Shown in pieces: positions 1 through 6,312 of a DNA stretch of 8,089 nt. Each line of letters opens with the position of its first letter. The first letter of the stretch is position 1. The position numbers and the translations under genes are program-made. Location: the NCBI GenBank assembly GCA_002473085.1, contig DKTP01000109.1, positions 1 through 8,089 of the forward strand, given 5' to 3'. This DNA comes from Anaerolineales bacterium UBA7227 (lineage in GTDB: Bacteria; Chloroflexota; Anaerolineae; Anaerolineales; Villigracilaceae). A model generated the notes under the pieces. It was given only the letters and a program-made list of their open reading frames with translations, ran no database searches and was not told the origin of the DNA.

Positions 1-51
1 CTCGTCGGGCTCATAACCCGGAGGTCGCAGGTTCGAGTCCTGCCCCCGCTA
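1..51 (+). tRNA. initiator tRNA-fMet (CAT anticodon), 5' part outside window
   Basis: The window begins in the D arm. The anticodon stem is 5-9 paired with 17-21, the anticodon loop is 10-16 with CAT at 12-14, the variable loop is 22-26, and the T arm is 27-31/39-43 with loop TTCGAGT. The acceptor 3' strand is 44-50 and the discriminator A is 51. Three consecutive G:C pairs at the loop end of the anticodon stem (GGG 7-9 with CCC 17-19) are the hallmark of the initiator rather than the elongator tRNA-Met. The next bases are CCT, so the 3' CCA is not fully encoded and must be completed after transcription. The 5' acceptor strand is missing, so the position 1:72 mismatch cannot be checked. Confidence 0.95.
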
Positions 52-65
52 CCTGAACGAATCCA

Positions 66-96
66 AAGACCGCCAGGCATTCAGCCTGGCGGTCTT
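66..96 (+). terminator. perfect 13-bp hairpin after the tRNA, probable terminator
   Basis: Bases 66-78 are exactly complementary to 84-96 around a 5-nt loop (ATTCA). The hairpin starts 15 nt after the tRNA discriminator base. It begins with AA and ends with TT, but only a weak T-rich stretch follows (TTGCGTATTT), so it is not a textbook U-tract terminator. Position right behind the tRNA favours transcript termination or 3' end protection. Being symmetric, it could also stop minus-strand transcription coming from the genes on the right. Confidence 0.7.
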
Positions 97-298
97 GCGT
101 ATTTCGAACAGCGAGTCCCGGCTACTTAGCCGCCGGTTTCTTCGGGTCGTTGCGCTGCGCGCCCAAGCCATGCAATTCCGCTTGGATACGCGCGTTGGGC
201 AGTCAGACTGAGGCTGCGCGTAACGGTCGGCGCCGCCGTCCCCGGGCGGAGCGCGGCAGCCCCGTTTGAAATTGAAGCCGCGCCGCTTTGTCCGTCTT
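97..298. other. intergenic spacer, no supported gene
   Basis: No convincing gene is visible in these 202 bases. It holds a short G+C-rich inverted repeat (GGCTGC at 212-217 with GCAGCC at 256-261) that could form a loose hairpin behind the minus-strand membrane protein gene. On the minus strand a short open stretch reads into a Lys/Pro/Ala-rich end with a TAG stop at 122-124. It has no start codon context and may be a decayed gene end or chance. Confidence 0.4.
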
Positions 299-1237
299 TT
301 AGGATGCTGCGCCAGCTCGCTTTTGTCGCTGTAGCTTATATAAACTGACGGCAAAGACGATAAATCCAAGCGGCGTGGCGATGAAATACAGAATCCAATT
401 GGCGTGCGCCGTTAAGTTTATTGACATGGCGAGAGCGTATATAAGGACGCTTGTAACAGGCAGGCCAAATAACCCGGGGTAGTTTTTCAGGGGAGCGCGG
501 CCGTTCAGTGTTTCCAGCAGCGACCCCTCGGCCTCGCTCGCGCGATTTTGACGCAATCCCCAGTACGATAGCCCAAAAAGAATGGGCAGGATAATGACTG
601 CGATTGGGCTGGCGGGCGCCGCTATTAAAAGGAAATAAAGCGCAAACAAGCCGCTGATTACAATCGTCGTCCAGCGATTCCACTTCATCGGGGTTGACGA
701 ACTCCAATTCGCCAGCCAGTAGGCAAGTATTGCCAGCGTTGTAGTCGTGAAAGTAAACGCGGAAAATTCAAGGACAGATGAGACCCTGCCGTCCGGCTCA
801 GTCCACCAGCTGGTGGCCCAAAAACCATAAACCAACCCTGTCAGGCTGGAAAGTTTTATGCTCGACCAGATGTTGGAAGACAGGAGCGCTTTTTGAACCG
901 CATACCAGCCGATCCATACGGTCAGCAGGGCGTGCCAGGCGAGTCCTGTAAATGAGATGGATAAGGGGAGCATGTCATAGGCGGTTTGCACAATAACGCC
1001 TTCGGCAAGCCAGCCAAAAACAGCCCCAGCCAGAAATAAGGCCCAAATTCCTTTAACTCGAAAATAGGAAACCAGGCGAAGGAAAATGTAGGCCATCAGC
1101 GAATAAACCATCCATGCGCTGAACCAGTTTTTGAGCGAATCGTCTGCCCGAACATGCGCCCAAAATAAATGTTCCGAAAAATAGACGAAGACGTATCCTG
1201 TGGAAAGAACGAACAGAATGTTTTTCAGAGTATTCAT
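299..1237 (-). CDS. multi-pass membrane protein of unknown function
   Basis: I do not recognise the family. The product is about 312 residues and mostly hydrophobic, with roughly eight to ten predicted membrane segments, rich in Trp, Tyr and Phe. Examples are at about residues 5-25, 38-60, 63-85, 93-112, 190-215 and 285-305, and it ends in a short basic Lys/Arg tail. A stretch of about 30 more polar residues (about 225-255) separates the last pairs of helices and may be a cytoplasmic loop. No catalytic motif, signal peptidase site or soluble domain stands out. I prefer the ATG at 1235-1237, which starts MNTLKN directly before the first helix. An in-frame ATG at 1277-1279 would add 14 atypical residues, and neither has a clear Shine-Dalgarno. 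It lies downstream of the lipoprotein gene on the same strand, but a hairpin in the 157-nt gap argues against a tight operon. The reading frame is long, unbroken and compositionally protein-like, so a real gene is likely. Confidence 0.75.
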   Translation of the reverse strand: MNTLKNILFVLSTGYVFVYFSEHLFWAHVRADDSLKNWFSAWMVYSLMAYIFLRLVSYFRVKGIWALFLAGAVFGWLAEGVIVQTAYDMLPLSISFTGLAWHALLTVWIGWYAVQKALLSSNIWSSIKLSSLTGLVYGFWATSWWTEPDGRVSSVLEFSAFTFTTTTLAILAYWLANWSSSTPMKWNRWTTIVISGLFALYFLLIAAPASPIAVIILPILFGLSYWGLRQNRASEAEGSLLETLNGRAPLKNYPGLFGLPVTSVLIYALAMSINLTAHANWILYFIATPLGFIVFAVSLYKLQRQKRAGAAS

Positions 1238-1341
1238 GGCGCGTCCAACTGCAACCTGGAAGACGGCGGCCTGCCGCATGAGAAGGCGATGGCTACCGCC
1301 GCCTCAGCCATGCAGCCGCCCGACCGACCCTAAACCTGGCG

Positions 1342-1378
1342 GCGTCCCCGCGCTTGACAGAAACCGGCGCGGGGACGC
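1342..1378 (-). terminator. 12-bp G+C-rich hairpin, possible terminator of the lipoprotein gene
   Basis: GCGTCCCCGCGC at 1342-1353 is perfectly complementary to 1367-1378, with a 13-nt loop. It lies 17 nt past the minus-strand lipoprotein stop and before the membrane protein start. There is no U-tract on the minus strand, so termination is inferred from position and stem strength only. The loop contains TTGACA, but no -10 partner is visible. Confidence 0.45.
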
Positions 1379-1394
1379 GCGTGACGTTTTGACG

Positions 1395-2042
1395 CTACTC
1401 GCCTGGCGGAACAGAAAAAACCAACTCGATCAGCTTGACGCTTGAAAATTCGACGCCCGAATTCGAATTACCCGCATTCGGGGGCAGGCTTAAATCAACT
1501 TTCATGATTTTCCCGCCAGGAAATAACCCGCCTTGAAAATCCCCGACCTCTTCTGGAACGAGCAGGAGAACAGCCTCGTTGTTTTGGAGAAACTGGATTT
1601 TCTTTGCAGATTGATCGAATCTAATTGTGATATCGCAACTGGTTTCGGAGTTGCCGCCTGGCATATCCAGTTCATCTGTGTATACGGGAGATTCTGACGC
1701 GCCGTCGCGAAGAATGACCCCCAGCCTCCCGTCCATGCAGGAGAGCTCCATGCGCTTGGTGCCTGCCCACCACGGTTCCCCTCCCCCTTCAGCGTACGTT
1801 AAACCGATGATATTTTCGCCAACCGACTTCATGCTCAACTTCATCTCGAACTCGCCGGAAAAGAGCAGATTTTCCGCCAGTAACGCGCCGTCCCACTGGT
1901 CGGAGGCATTTTGTTTTTCCATGGGGCGATCTTGTTTGGAGACGATGCTTGCAGCGCTTACCCAGGGTTTGGGGGCGCATCCGCTCAACAAAACTGCCAG
2001 CACGACAAACGCAAAGAGCGCTGATGGGAACGATTTTTTCAT
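1395..2042 (-). CDS. secreted lipoprotein of unknown function, possible beta-sandwich domain
   Basis: The product is 215 residues. The N-terminus is a clear lipoprotein signal peptide: MKKSF, a hydrophobic core at about residues 8-19, then the lipobox LSGC with the acylated cysteine at residue 22. The mature protein should be anchored on the outer face of the membrane. The remainder is soluble, alternating strand-like segments with many Gly and Phe residues, including WWAGTKRMEL near the middle and FPGGKIMKVDLSLP near the end. The pattern resembles concanavalin A-like/laminin-G-type beta sandwiches, but that is only an impression from strand pattern and length. The start is the ATG at 2040-2042, because AAAAGGAG sits 8 nt upstream on the minus strand and the signal peptide begins there; longer frames upstream lack these. 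The gene is divergent from the arsR-ATPase operon. Nothing in it indicates metal binding, so a shared job is not supported. Confidence 0.8.
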   Translation of the reverse strand: MKKSFPSALFAFVVLAVLLSGCAPKPWVSAASIVSKQDRPMEKQNASDQWDGALLAENLLFSGEFEMKLSMKSVGENIIGLTYAEGGGEPWWAGTKRMELSCMDGRLGVILRDGASESPVYTDELDMPGGNSETSCDITIRFDQSAKKIQFLQNNEAVLLLVPEEVGDFQGGLFPGGKIMKVDLSLPPNAGNSNSGVEFSSVKLIELVFSVPPGE

Positions 2043-2050
2043 GGTGTACA

Positions 2051-2058
2051 CTCCTTTT
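2051..2058 (-). promoter_or_regulatory. strong Shine-Dalgarno of the lipoprotein gene
   Basis: On the minus strand this reads AAAAGGAG, 8 nt before the ATG at 2040-2042. It decides the start over longer in-frame extensions and puts the signal peptide at the true N-terminus. Confidence 0.8.
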
Positions 2059-2206
2059 GATGTGATTGCGAAGCCGTCCAACGAGGCTGTCGAAAAACTG
2101 GAAATTCGGCCCCGGCCGCTGCGATCGGGGCGAACGGTCCCCATTGTACATCCGCTTGGGGCCTGGCGCACAGGGCGGCGCGGCGACGCGCTTCTGCCCG
2201 CGCCTC

Positions 2207-2236
2207 TTGACAGCGTTTATCCGCGCATGGTAGCAT
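2207..2236 (+). promoter_or_regulatory. probable sigma70-type promoter of the arsR-ATPase operon
   Basis: A perfect TTGACA (2207-2212) is followed after 18 nt by TAGCAT (2231-2236), which matches TATAAT at four of six positions. Transcription would start near 2243, inside the inverted repeat described next, and leave a leader of about 45 nt before the arsR ATG. An alternative is TTGTCA at 2236-2241 with a poor -10 near 2259. Confidence 0.5.
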
Positions 2237-2238
2237 TG

Positions 2239-2263
2239 TCAACAGTTGAGCAATCGTTCAACT
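2239..2263 (+). promoter_or_regulatory. probable ArsR-family operator
   Basis: AGTTGA (2244-2249) and TCAACT (2258-2263) form a perfect 6-bp inverted repeat with an 8-nt spacer. A third half-site, TCAAC at 2239-2243, makes an overlapping palindrome with GTTGA (2245-2249). TTGA...TCAA dyads near the promoter are typical SmtB/ArsR-type operators. The site covers the predicted transcription start of arsR, so a bound apo-repressor would block initiation. Binding by this particular protein is inferred. Confidence 0.5.
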
Positions 2264-2288
2264 AAACGAACACAGAGCGTCCATTACC

Positions 2289-2588
2289 ATGCCGGATAAA
2301 TTCATCCCTCCCGATACCGCCTCCCGCCTCGCCAGCCTCTTCGAGGCCCTCAGCGACCCCACGCGCGTGCGCATCATCGGCGCGCTCATGGACGGGGAGG
2401 TGGGCGTCGGCGAACTCGTCGCGCGGCTGGGATTGACCAAATCCGCCGTCTCGCACCAACTGCGCGGATTGCGCGACAAACGCATCATCCGCGCCCGCAA
2501 GCGGGGGCGCAATGTGTTCGTCAGCCTGGACGACGACCACATCGTCGAACTCTTTCAACGCGGGCTGGACCATGTCCGCCACGGATGA
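2289..2588 (+). CDS. ArsR/SmtB-family metal-responsive repressor (CzrA-like metal site)
   Basis: This 99-residue protein has the usual length and core of the ArsR/SmtB family: a winged helix-turn-helix with the typical LSDPTRVRII segment at residues 21-30 and the recognition helix around 50-62 (TKSAVSHQLRGL). The C-terminal helix carries D82-x-H84, then H95-x-x-H98. Its spacing equals the alpha-5 site of Staphylococcus CzrA (Asp84, His86, His97, His100), which binds Zn(II) or Co(II) at the dimer interface. There are no cysteines, so the CadC/ArsR-type thiol sites are absent. As in the family, metal binding should release the operator just upstream. The ATG at 2289 lacks an obvious Shine-Dalgarno. 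The stop codon overlaps the ATPase start as ATGA, implying translational coupling, so the protein very probably controls the exporter it precedes. The exact metal cannot be decided from sequence. Confidence 0.92.
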   Translation: MPDKFIPPDTASRLASLFEALSDPTRVRIIGALMDGEVGVGELVARLGLTKSAVSHQLRGLRDKRIIRARKRGRNVFVSLDDDHIVELFQRGLDHVRHG

Positions 2589-4993
2589 GCCGCCCCACAA
2601 CCGCGTCAGAAACGGACCCCCGGATGGAAAAAACCGTCAAGCTCGACCTCCCGCTCCTGCTTCCGGGCATCGAAGACGAGAAAGACGAATGCCTCTCCCG
2701 CCTGGAAGCCGCGCTGCAAAACCGCAAGGGGATTCTGCGCGCCCATGTCGAACGCGAACGATCGCCCGCGGACGTGTGCCTGCACTACGATCCCAACCTC
2801 CTGACCCTGCCCGACGTCAAACGCATGGCCGAACGCGCCGGCGCGGAGATCGCCAACCGCTTTCGCCACGCCTCCATCCGCATCGAAGGCATGGACTGCT
2901 CGGATTGCAGCCTGGTGGTGGAACACAGCCTCGGGCGCATGGACGGCGTGCTGAACGTCAGCGTCAACTACCCGGCTGAAACCATGTGGGTGGAATACGA
3001 CCGCCAAAAGACCAGCCGAGCCGCCATCGAAAAACGCGTGCGCTCGCTCGGCTACCAGGTCCCGCTCGACGAATTTCACTCGCGCCTGCTGGAAAACCGC
3101 GAACTGCTCTTCAGCCTGCTCTCCGGGCTGTTCCTGCTGGTTGGCTGGCTGGGCGGACTCCTGTTGCGCTTCCCGACCTCCCTCAGTCTCGGCCTCTACG
3201 CCGCCGCCTACCTCTTCGGCGGCTGGGATATTTCGCGCCACGCCTGGCACGCCCTGCGCGGCCGGCATTTCAACACCGACGGTTTAATGGTGGCGGCCGC
3301 CATCGGCGCGGCCAGCCTCGGACAGTTCGCCGAGGGCGCGCTGCTGCTCTTCCTCTTCAGCCTCGGACACGCCCTCGAAGAACGCGCCCTCGACCGCGCC
3401 CGCGCCGCCGTCCGCGCTCTCGCCGACCTCGCGCCGAAGACCGCCCTCGTCCGGCGCGACGGCCGGGAACGCGAACTCCCCGTCGAATCGCTCCAACTCG
3501 ACGACGTCGTCATCGTCCGCCCGGGCGTTCGCATCCCCGTGGACGGGGTCGTCGCCGAAGGCCGCTCCAGCGTGGACCAGGCCCCCGTCACGGGCGAATC
3601 GCTTTCCGTGGACAAAGCCCCGGGCGACCAGGTCTTTGCCGGCACGGTCAACGGCGAAGGCGCGCTGGAAGTGAGGGCGACCCGCCTCGCAAAAGATTCG
3701 ACCCTGGCCCGCGTGATGAAGATGGTCGAAGAGGCGCAGGCGCAGAAATCGCCCACGCAGCAAACCGTGGAAAAATTCGAGCGCGTCTTCGTCCCCGCGG
3801 CGCTGGGACTCGCCGCGCTGGCGGTCGTCGTCCCGCCGCTGTTCGGCTTCCCGTTTCGCGAATCGTTCCTGCGGGCGATGAGCCTGCTCGTTGCCGTATC
3901 GCCGTGCGCGCTGGCGCTGGGCGCGCCTGCCCCCGTTTTGGCCGGGATCGCGCAGGCGGCGCGCAACGGCGTGCTGGTCAAGGGCGGCGCGCATCTCGAG
4001 AACCTCGGCCGCCTGGACGCCATCGCGTTCGACAAAACCGGCACGCTCACGCATGGCCGCCCCGAAGTGACCGACCTGGTCGTGTTTCCCGCCTCCCCGA
4101 GGACGGAAGCGGAGACGCTCTCCATCGCGGCGGGCGCGGAATCCCGTTCCGCGCATCCGCTGGCGCAAGCCGTCCTGCGCTCGGCTCAGACTCGGGGGCT
4201 GCCGGTTGCCGCGATGGACGAAGTGGAGGCGTTGACGGGGCGCGGCCTGCGCGCCGTCTTCGAAGGACGGACGGTCTGGATCGGCAGCCAAAAATTGATG
4301 GACGCGGCCGGCGTGGAACTGCCCGAAGACGCGCTCCAGAAAGCGCAGGCGCTGCAAGACGCGGGCAGGACCTTGATGTGGGTCGCCGAGGGACAGACCG
4401 CGCTGGGGCTGATCGGGCTGGCCGACACGCTGCGAGACGAGGCCGCGCCGACGATGAAGGCCCTGGAAAGGATCGGCGTGCGGCATACCGTTATGTTGAC
4501 GGGCGACAACGCCCGCGCGGCCGCGGCGATCGCCCGCGAGATCGGCCTTGCCGAGTACCGCGCCGAACTGATGCCCGAAGATAAACTGGCCGCGCTCCGC
4601 TCCCTGACGCAGGAATACGGGCAGGCGGCGATGGTCGGCGACGGCGTGAACGACGCGCCCGCGCTGGCGAATGCCTCGGTGGGCATCGCCATGGGCGGCG
4701 CGGGGACGGATGTGGCGCTCGAAACCGCCGACGTGGTTTTGATGGGCGACGATCTCTCCAAGCTGCCGTTTGCCGTTGGGCTGGGACGCGCCACGCGGCG
4801 GGTCATCGTGCAGAACCTGTCCATCGCGCTGGGCGTGATCGTCCTGCTGGCGGCAGCCTCGTTGACCGGCTTCGTCGGTGTCGGGCTGGCGGTCGTCTTC
4901 CACGAGGGGAGCACGCTGGTAGTCGCGCTCAACGCGCTGCGCCTGCTGGGATACAAGGAGCGCTCCGCGCCTGCCTCCCGCGCCGCGGCGTGA
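2585..4993 (+). CDS. P1B-type heavy-metal exporting ATPase, SPC/HEGST (P1B-4-like) class
   Basis: This 802-residue P-type ATPase couples ATP hydrolysis to export of a transition metal across the cytoplasmic membrane. In order it shows: an N-terminal ferredoxin-like metal-binding-like domain (about 18-85) without CxxC; a second HMA domain with GMDCSDC (Cys105, Cys108); paired helices from about 174-265; the actuator TGES at 336-339; the membrane metal motif S439-P-C441; the phosphorylation motif D483-KTG; the nucleotide-domain His524-Pro; GDGVND at 685-690; and a last helix with HEGST at 773-777. SPC plus HEGST marks the P1B-4 group (CoaT, CtpD and CzcP relatives), linked to Co, Zn or Fe(II), rather than the CPC of Cu or Zn/Cd pumps. 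The extra N-terminal domains are less usual there. The ATG overlaps the arsR stop by four bases, so both are one operon. All catalytic residues are present. The metal identity is inferred; the CzrA-like sensor site favours Zn or Co. Confidence 0.95.
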   Translation: MSRPTTASETDPRMEKTVKLDLPLLLPGIEDEKDECLSRLEAALQNRKGILRAHVERERSPADVCLHYDPNLLTLPDVKRMAERAGAEIANRFRHASIRIEGMDCSDCSLVVEHSLGRMDGVLNVSVNYPAETMWVEYDRQKTSRAAIEKRVRSLGYQVPLDEFHSRLLENRELLFSLLSGLFLLVGWLGGLLLRFPTSLSLGLYAAAYLFGGWDISRHAWHALRGRHFNTDGLMVAAAIGAASLGQFAEGALLLFLFSLGHALEERALDRARAAVRALADLAPKTALVRRDGRERELPVESLQLDDVVIVRPGVRIPVDGVVAEGRSSVDQAPVTGESLSVDKAPGDQVFAGTVNGEGALEVRATRLAKDSTLARVMKMVEEAQAQKSPTQQTVEKFERVFVPAALGLAALAVVVPPLFGFPFRESFLRAMSLLVAVSPCALALGAPAPVLAGIAQAARNGVLVKGGAHLENLGRLDAIAFDKTGTLTHGRPEVTDLVVFPASPRTEAETLSIAAGAESRSAHPLAQAVLRSAQTRGLPVAAMDEVEALTGRGLRAVFEGRTVWIGSQKLMDAAGVELPEDALQKAQALQDAGRTLMWVAEGQTALGLIGLADTLRDEAAPTMKALERIGVRHTVMLTGDNARAAAAIAREIGLAEYRAELMPEDKLAALRSLTQEYGQAAMVGDGVNDAPALANASVGIAMGGAGTDVALETADVVLMGDDLSKLPFAVGLGRATRRVIVQNLSIALGVIVLLAAASLTGFVGVGLAVVFHEGSTLVVALNALRLLGYKERSAPASRAAA

Positions 4994-5012
4994 AATCCCG
5001 CTTTAACTTGCG

Positions 5013-5069
5013 TACACGGATTACGCGGATTTTACAGATTTTCGCGGATAGAGCCAAAAAATCCGTGTA
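5013..5069. repeat. intergenic repeat unit with CGGATT copies and 10-bp inverted ends
   Basis: Positions 5013-5022 (TACACGGATT) are exactly complementary to 5060-5069. Between them, short near-copies of CGCGGATTTT follow one another (5015-5022, 5024-5033, 5035-5042, 5043-5049), so the element is both a degenerate tandem array and an inverted repeat. It starts 19 nt after the ATPase stop. Elements of the type ACACGGATT...CGCGGAT recur in intergenic regions of some Chloroflexota as I remember; that is memory, not a search. Function is unknown; it may act as a transcript end for the metal operon. Confidence 0.55.
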
Positions 5070-5100
5070 TAAAAAGAATGGGAACGCGACGGATTTTTTG
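5055..5100. repeat. 12-bp inverted repeat with A6/T6, possible bidirectional terminator
   Basis: CAAAAAATCCGT (5055-5066) is perfectly complementary to 5089-5100 around a 22-nt loop. The left arm overlaps the right end of the 5013-5069 repeat, so the two hairpins are mutually exclusive folds. The A-run and T-run lie inside the stem. It could end ATPase transcription or shape the promoter region directly downstream. The role is inferred. Confidence 0.45.
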
Positions 5101-5103
5101 CGG

Positions 5104-5109
5104 TATAAT
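5104..5109 (+). promoter_or_regulatory. possible -10 box (TATAAT) within a palindrome
   Basis: A perfect TATAAT is embedded in the palindrome GCGGTA-TAA-TACCGC (5100-5114). No good -35 hexamer is found 16-18 nt upstream, so the promoter would be weak or activator-dependent. Transcription would begin near 5116, at the start of the stem-rich stretch that ends in the terminator at 5265. Confidence 0.35.
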
Positions 5110-5113
5110 ACCG

Positions 5114-5265
5114 CCGTTCGATGGGAATGGTATGCACAATGGCTCTTCTGCTCGAACGGAGAAGCAGGTTGGACTGGGCTTGAATCAAAGTCCAACGCTG
5201 TAACGCCCAAGTTCTGCCGGACCGCCTGGCCTTGACGAGAATCAAGAATGACCAGCGGTTTTTTT
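5114..5265 (+). ncRNA. candidate small RNA or attenuator leader upstream of the export permease
   Basis: About 150 nt between a TATAAT and a strong intrinsic terminator contain several perfect short stems: 5114-5121 with 5152-5159 (CCGTTCGA/TCGAACGG), 5168-5175 with 5189-5196 (GTTGGACT/AGTCCAAC), and the terminator stem from 5222. An alternative pairing, CTTCT (5145-5149) with AGAAG (5160-5164), competes with the first stem. No credible protein is encoded. I could not match it to 6S, SRP, tmRNA or a riboswitch consensus from memory. Either it is a free-standing small RNA, or it is a leader that decides by termination whether the permease gene beginning at 5391 is transcribed. Existence rests on promoter, stems and terminator only. 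Confidence 0.4.
5222..5265 (+). terminator. intrinsic terminator with T7 tract
   Basis: CCGC(C)TGG at 5222-5229 pairs with CCAGCGG at 5252-5258 with one bulged C. An inner 5-bp stem CTTGA/TCAAG (5231-5235/5242-5246) caps the hairpin, and seven T residues follow at 5259-5265. This is the strongest textbook terminator in the window. It ends about 125 nt before the permease start, so it either ends a small RNA or acts as an attenuator for the permease. Confidence 0.75.
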
Positions 5266-5390
5266 ATGAGACAGGCAACAAGACGATGGGCGGGCGCGCA
5301 GCGCGGCCTCCGCAAGAGAGTCGAGACTCCATCACTCGCCGCTTTACGACGCGGCTCCTGTCCGAAGGATATCTCCTGTCGGAAGGGCGG

Positions 5391-6260
5391 ATGCTCGGAA
5401 TTCAACGAATGATCGAAAACGAACAATGGGATATGGTCATCCAGCCCCAGCGCGGCCTGCTCGACCTGCGCCTGGGCGAACTGTGGCGTTACCGGGACCT
5501 GGTGGCGCTTTTCGTGCGGCGCGATTTCGTGGCGGCCTACAAGCAGACCATCCTCGGCCCGCTGTGGTATCTCATCCAGCCGCTGTTGACGACGGTCACG
5601 TTCACGGTCATCTTCGGCAACATCGCCAGCCTGCCCACCGACGGCCTGCCGCAGTTCCTCTTTTATATGTCCGGGACGGTGGTGTGGAGTTACTTCGCCG
5701 CCTGCCTGACCAAGACCAGCGAGACCTTCGTGCAGAACGCCAACCTGTTCGGCAAGGTTTATTTCCCGCGCATGGCGGTGCCGGTCTCGATCCTGATCTC
5801 GAACCTGATCACCTTCCTGATCCAGTTCGGCCTGTTCCTGGCGTTCGTCCTTTTCTTCGCGCTGCGCGGCTCGGACGTGCGGGTCAACTGGCTGTGGGCC
5901 GCACTCTCGCCGCTGCTCGTCCTCGTCATGGCCGGGCTGGGACTGGGCTTCGGCATCGTCATCTCCTCGCTGACGACCAAGTACCGCGACCTGCGCTTCC
6001 TCGTCGCTTTTGGCGTGTCGCTGCTGATGTACGCCACGCCGGTCATTTACCCGGTCTCGTCCATCCCGGCGCGCTGGCAGTGGGTCATCCTCGCCAACCC
6101 GATGACGTCCATCGTGGAAGCCTTCCGCTACGCCTTTCTGGGCGCGGGCAGCGTGGACCTGGGCCGCCTGCTCTACAGTTTCGGCTTCATGCTGGCGGTC
6201 GTCTTCATCGGCGCGGTGATCTTCAACCGGGTGGAGCAGACGTTTATGGATACGGTGTAG
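5391..6260 (+). CDS. ABC-2 type permease for polysaccharide export (Wzm/TagG-like)
   Basis: This 289-residue integral membrane protein matches the polysaccharide/polyol-phosphate ABC exporter permeases that move undecaprenyl-linked glycans to the outer leaflet with a Wzt-type ATPase. The conserved N-terminus LWRYRDLVALFVRRDF (about 31-46) is followed by YKQTILGPLWYLIQP, then about six membrane segments (roughly 58-80, 90-112, 133-165, 170-195, 205-225, 262-282). NPMTSIVEAFRYAFLG lies near the end, and the protein closes with a FxxRVEQTFxDTV motif. I chose the ATG at 5391 because GGAAGGG (5381-5387) precedes it; the ATG at 5409 is nearly as plausible. The in-frame TTG at 5232 is unlikely since it lies inside the terminator hairpin. 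The gene is intact, but its expected ATPase partner does not follow: only a broken fragment appears about 1.2 kb downstream. It may depend on a copy elsewhere or be non-functional. Confidence 0.92.
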   Translation: MLGIQRMIENEQWDMVIQPQRGLLDLRLGELWRYRDLVALFVRRDFVAAYKQTILGPLWYLIQPLLTTVTFTVIFGNIASLPTDGLPQFLFYMSGTVVWSYFAACLTKTSETFVQNANLFGKVYFPRMAVPVSILISNLITFLIQFGLFLAFVLFFALRGSDVRVNWLWAALSPLLVLVMAGLGLGFGIVISSLTTKYRDLRFLVAFGVSLLMYATPVIYPVSSIPARWQWVILANPMTSIVEAFRYAFLGAGSVDLGRLLYSFGFMLAVVFIGAVIFNRVEQTFMDTV

Positions 6261-6266
6261 GGGACT

Positions 6267-6312
6267 GAAGACGGAGGACGGGAGACCGGCCCGTCTCCCA
6301 TCTCCCGTCTTC
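6267..6312. repeat. 20-bp imperfect inverted repeat behind the permease gene
   Basis: The arm 6267-6286 pairs with 6293-6312 at 17 Watson-Crick positions plus one G-T, around a 6-nt loop. The purine-rich arm contains GAAGACGG and ACGGGAGAC; the other arm is its pyrimidine mirror. It begins six bases after the permease stop. No T-tract follows, so it may be a repetitive element or a Rho-independent-like 3' end. It marks the left border of the toxin-antitoxin patchwork. Confidence 0.6.

Noticed and set aside
112..125. Partial second copy of the tRNA 3' end as an integration (att) site
   Set aside because: Only CGAGTCC and GCTAC match, with different spacing; no integrase gene or full-length direct repeat is present.
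1354..1394. Promoter at TTGACA 1355-1360
   Set aside because: The hexamer sits in the loop of a hairpin and no -10 sequence follows at a suitable distance.
2606..4956. Long open frames on the minus strand and in the other plus frame across the ATPase gene (up to 539 codons)
   Set aside because: They are mirror frames of a G+C-rich gene, rich in Arg, Gly, Ala and His with no domain, while the sense frame has every P-type ATPase motif.
5232..5390. Longer N-terminus for the permease from the TTG at 5232 or the ATG at 5286
   Set aside because: The TTG lies inside the terminator hairpin, and the extra residues are polar and unlike the family N-terminus.
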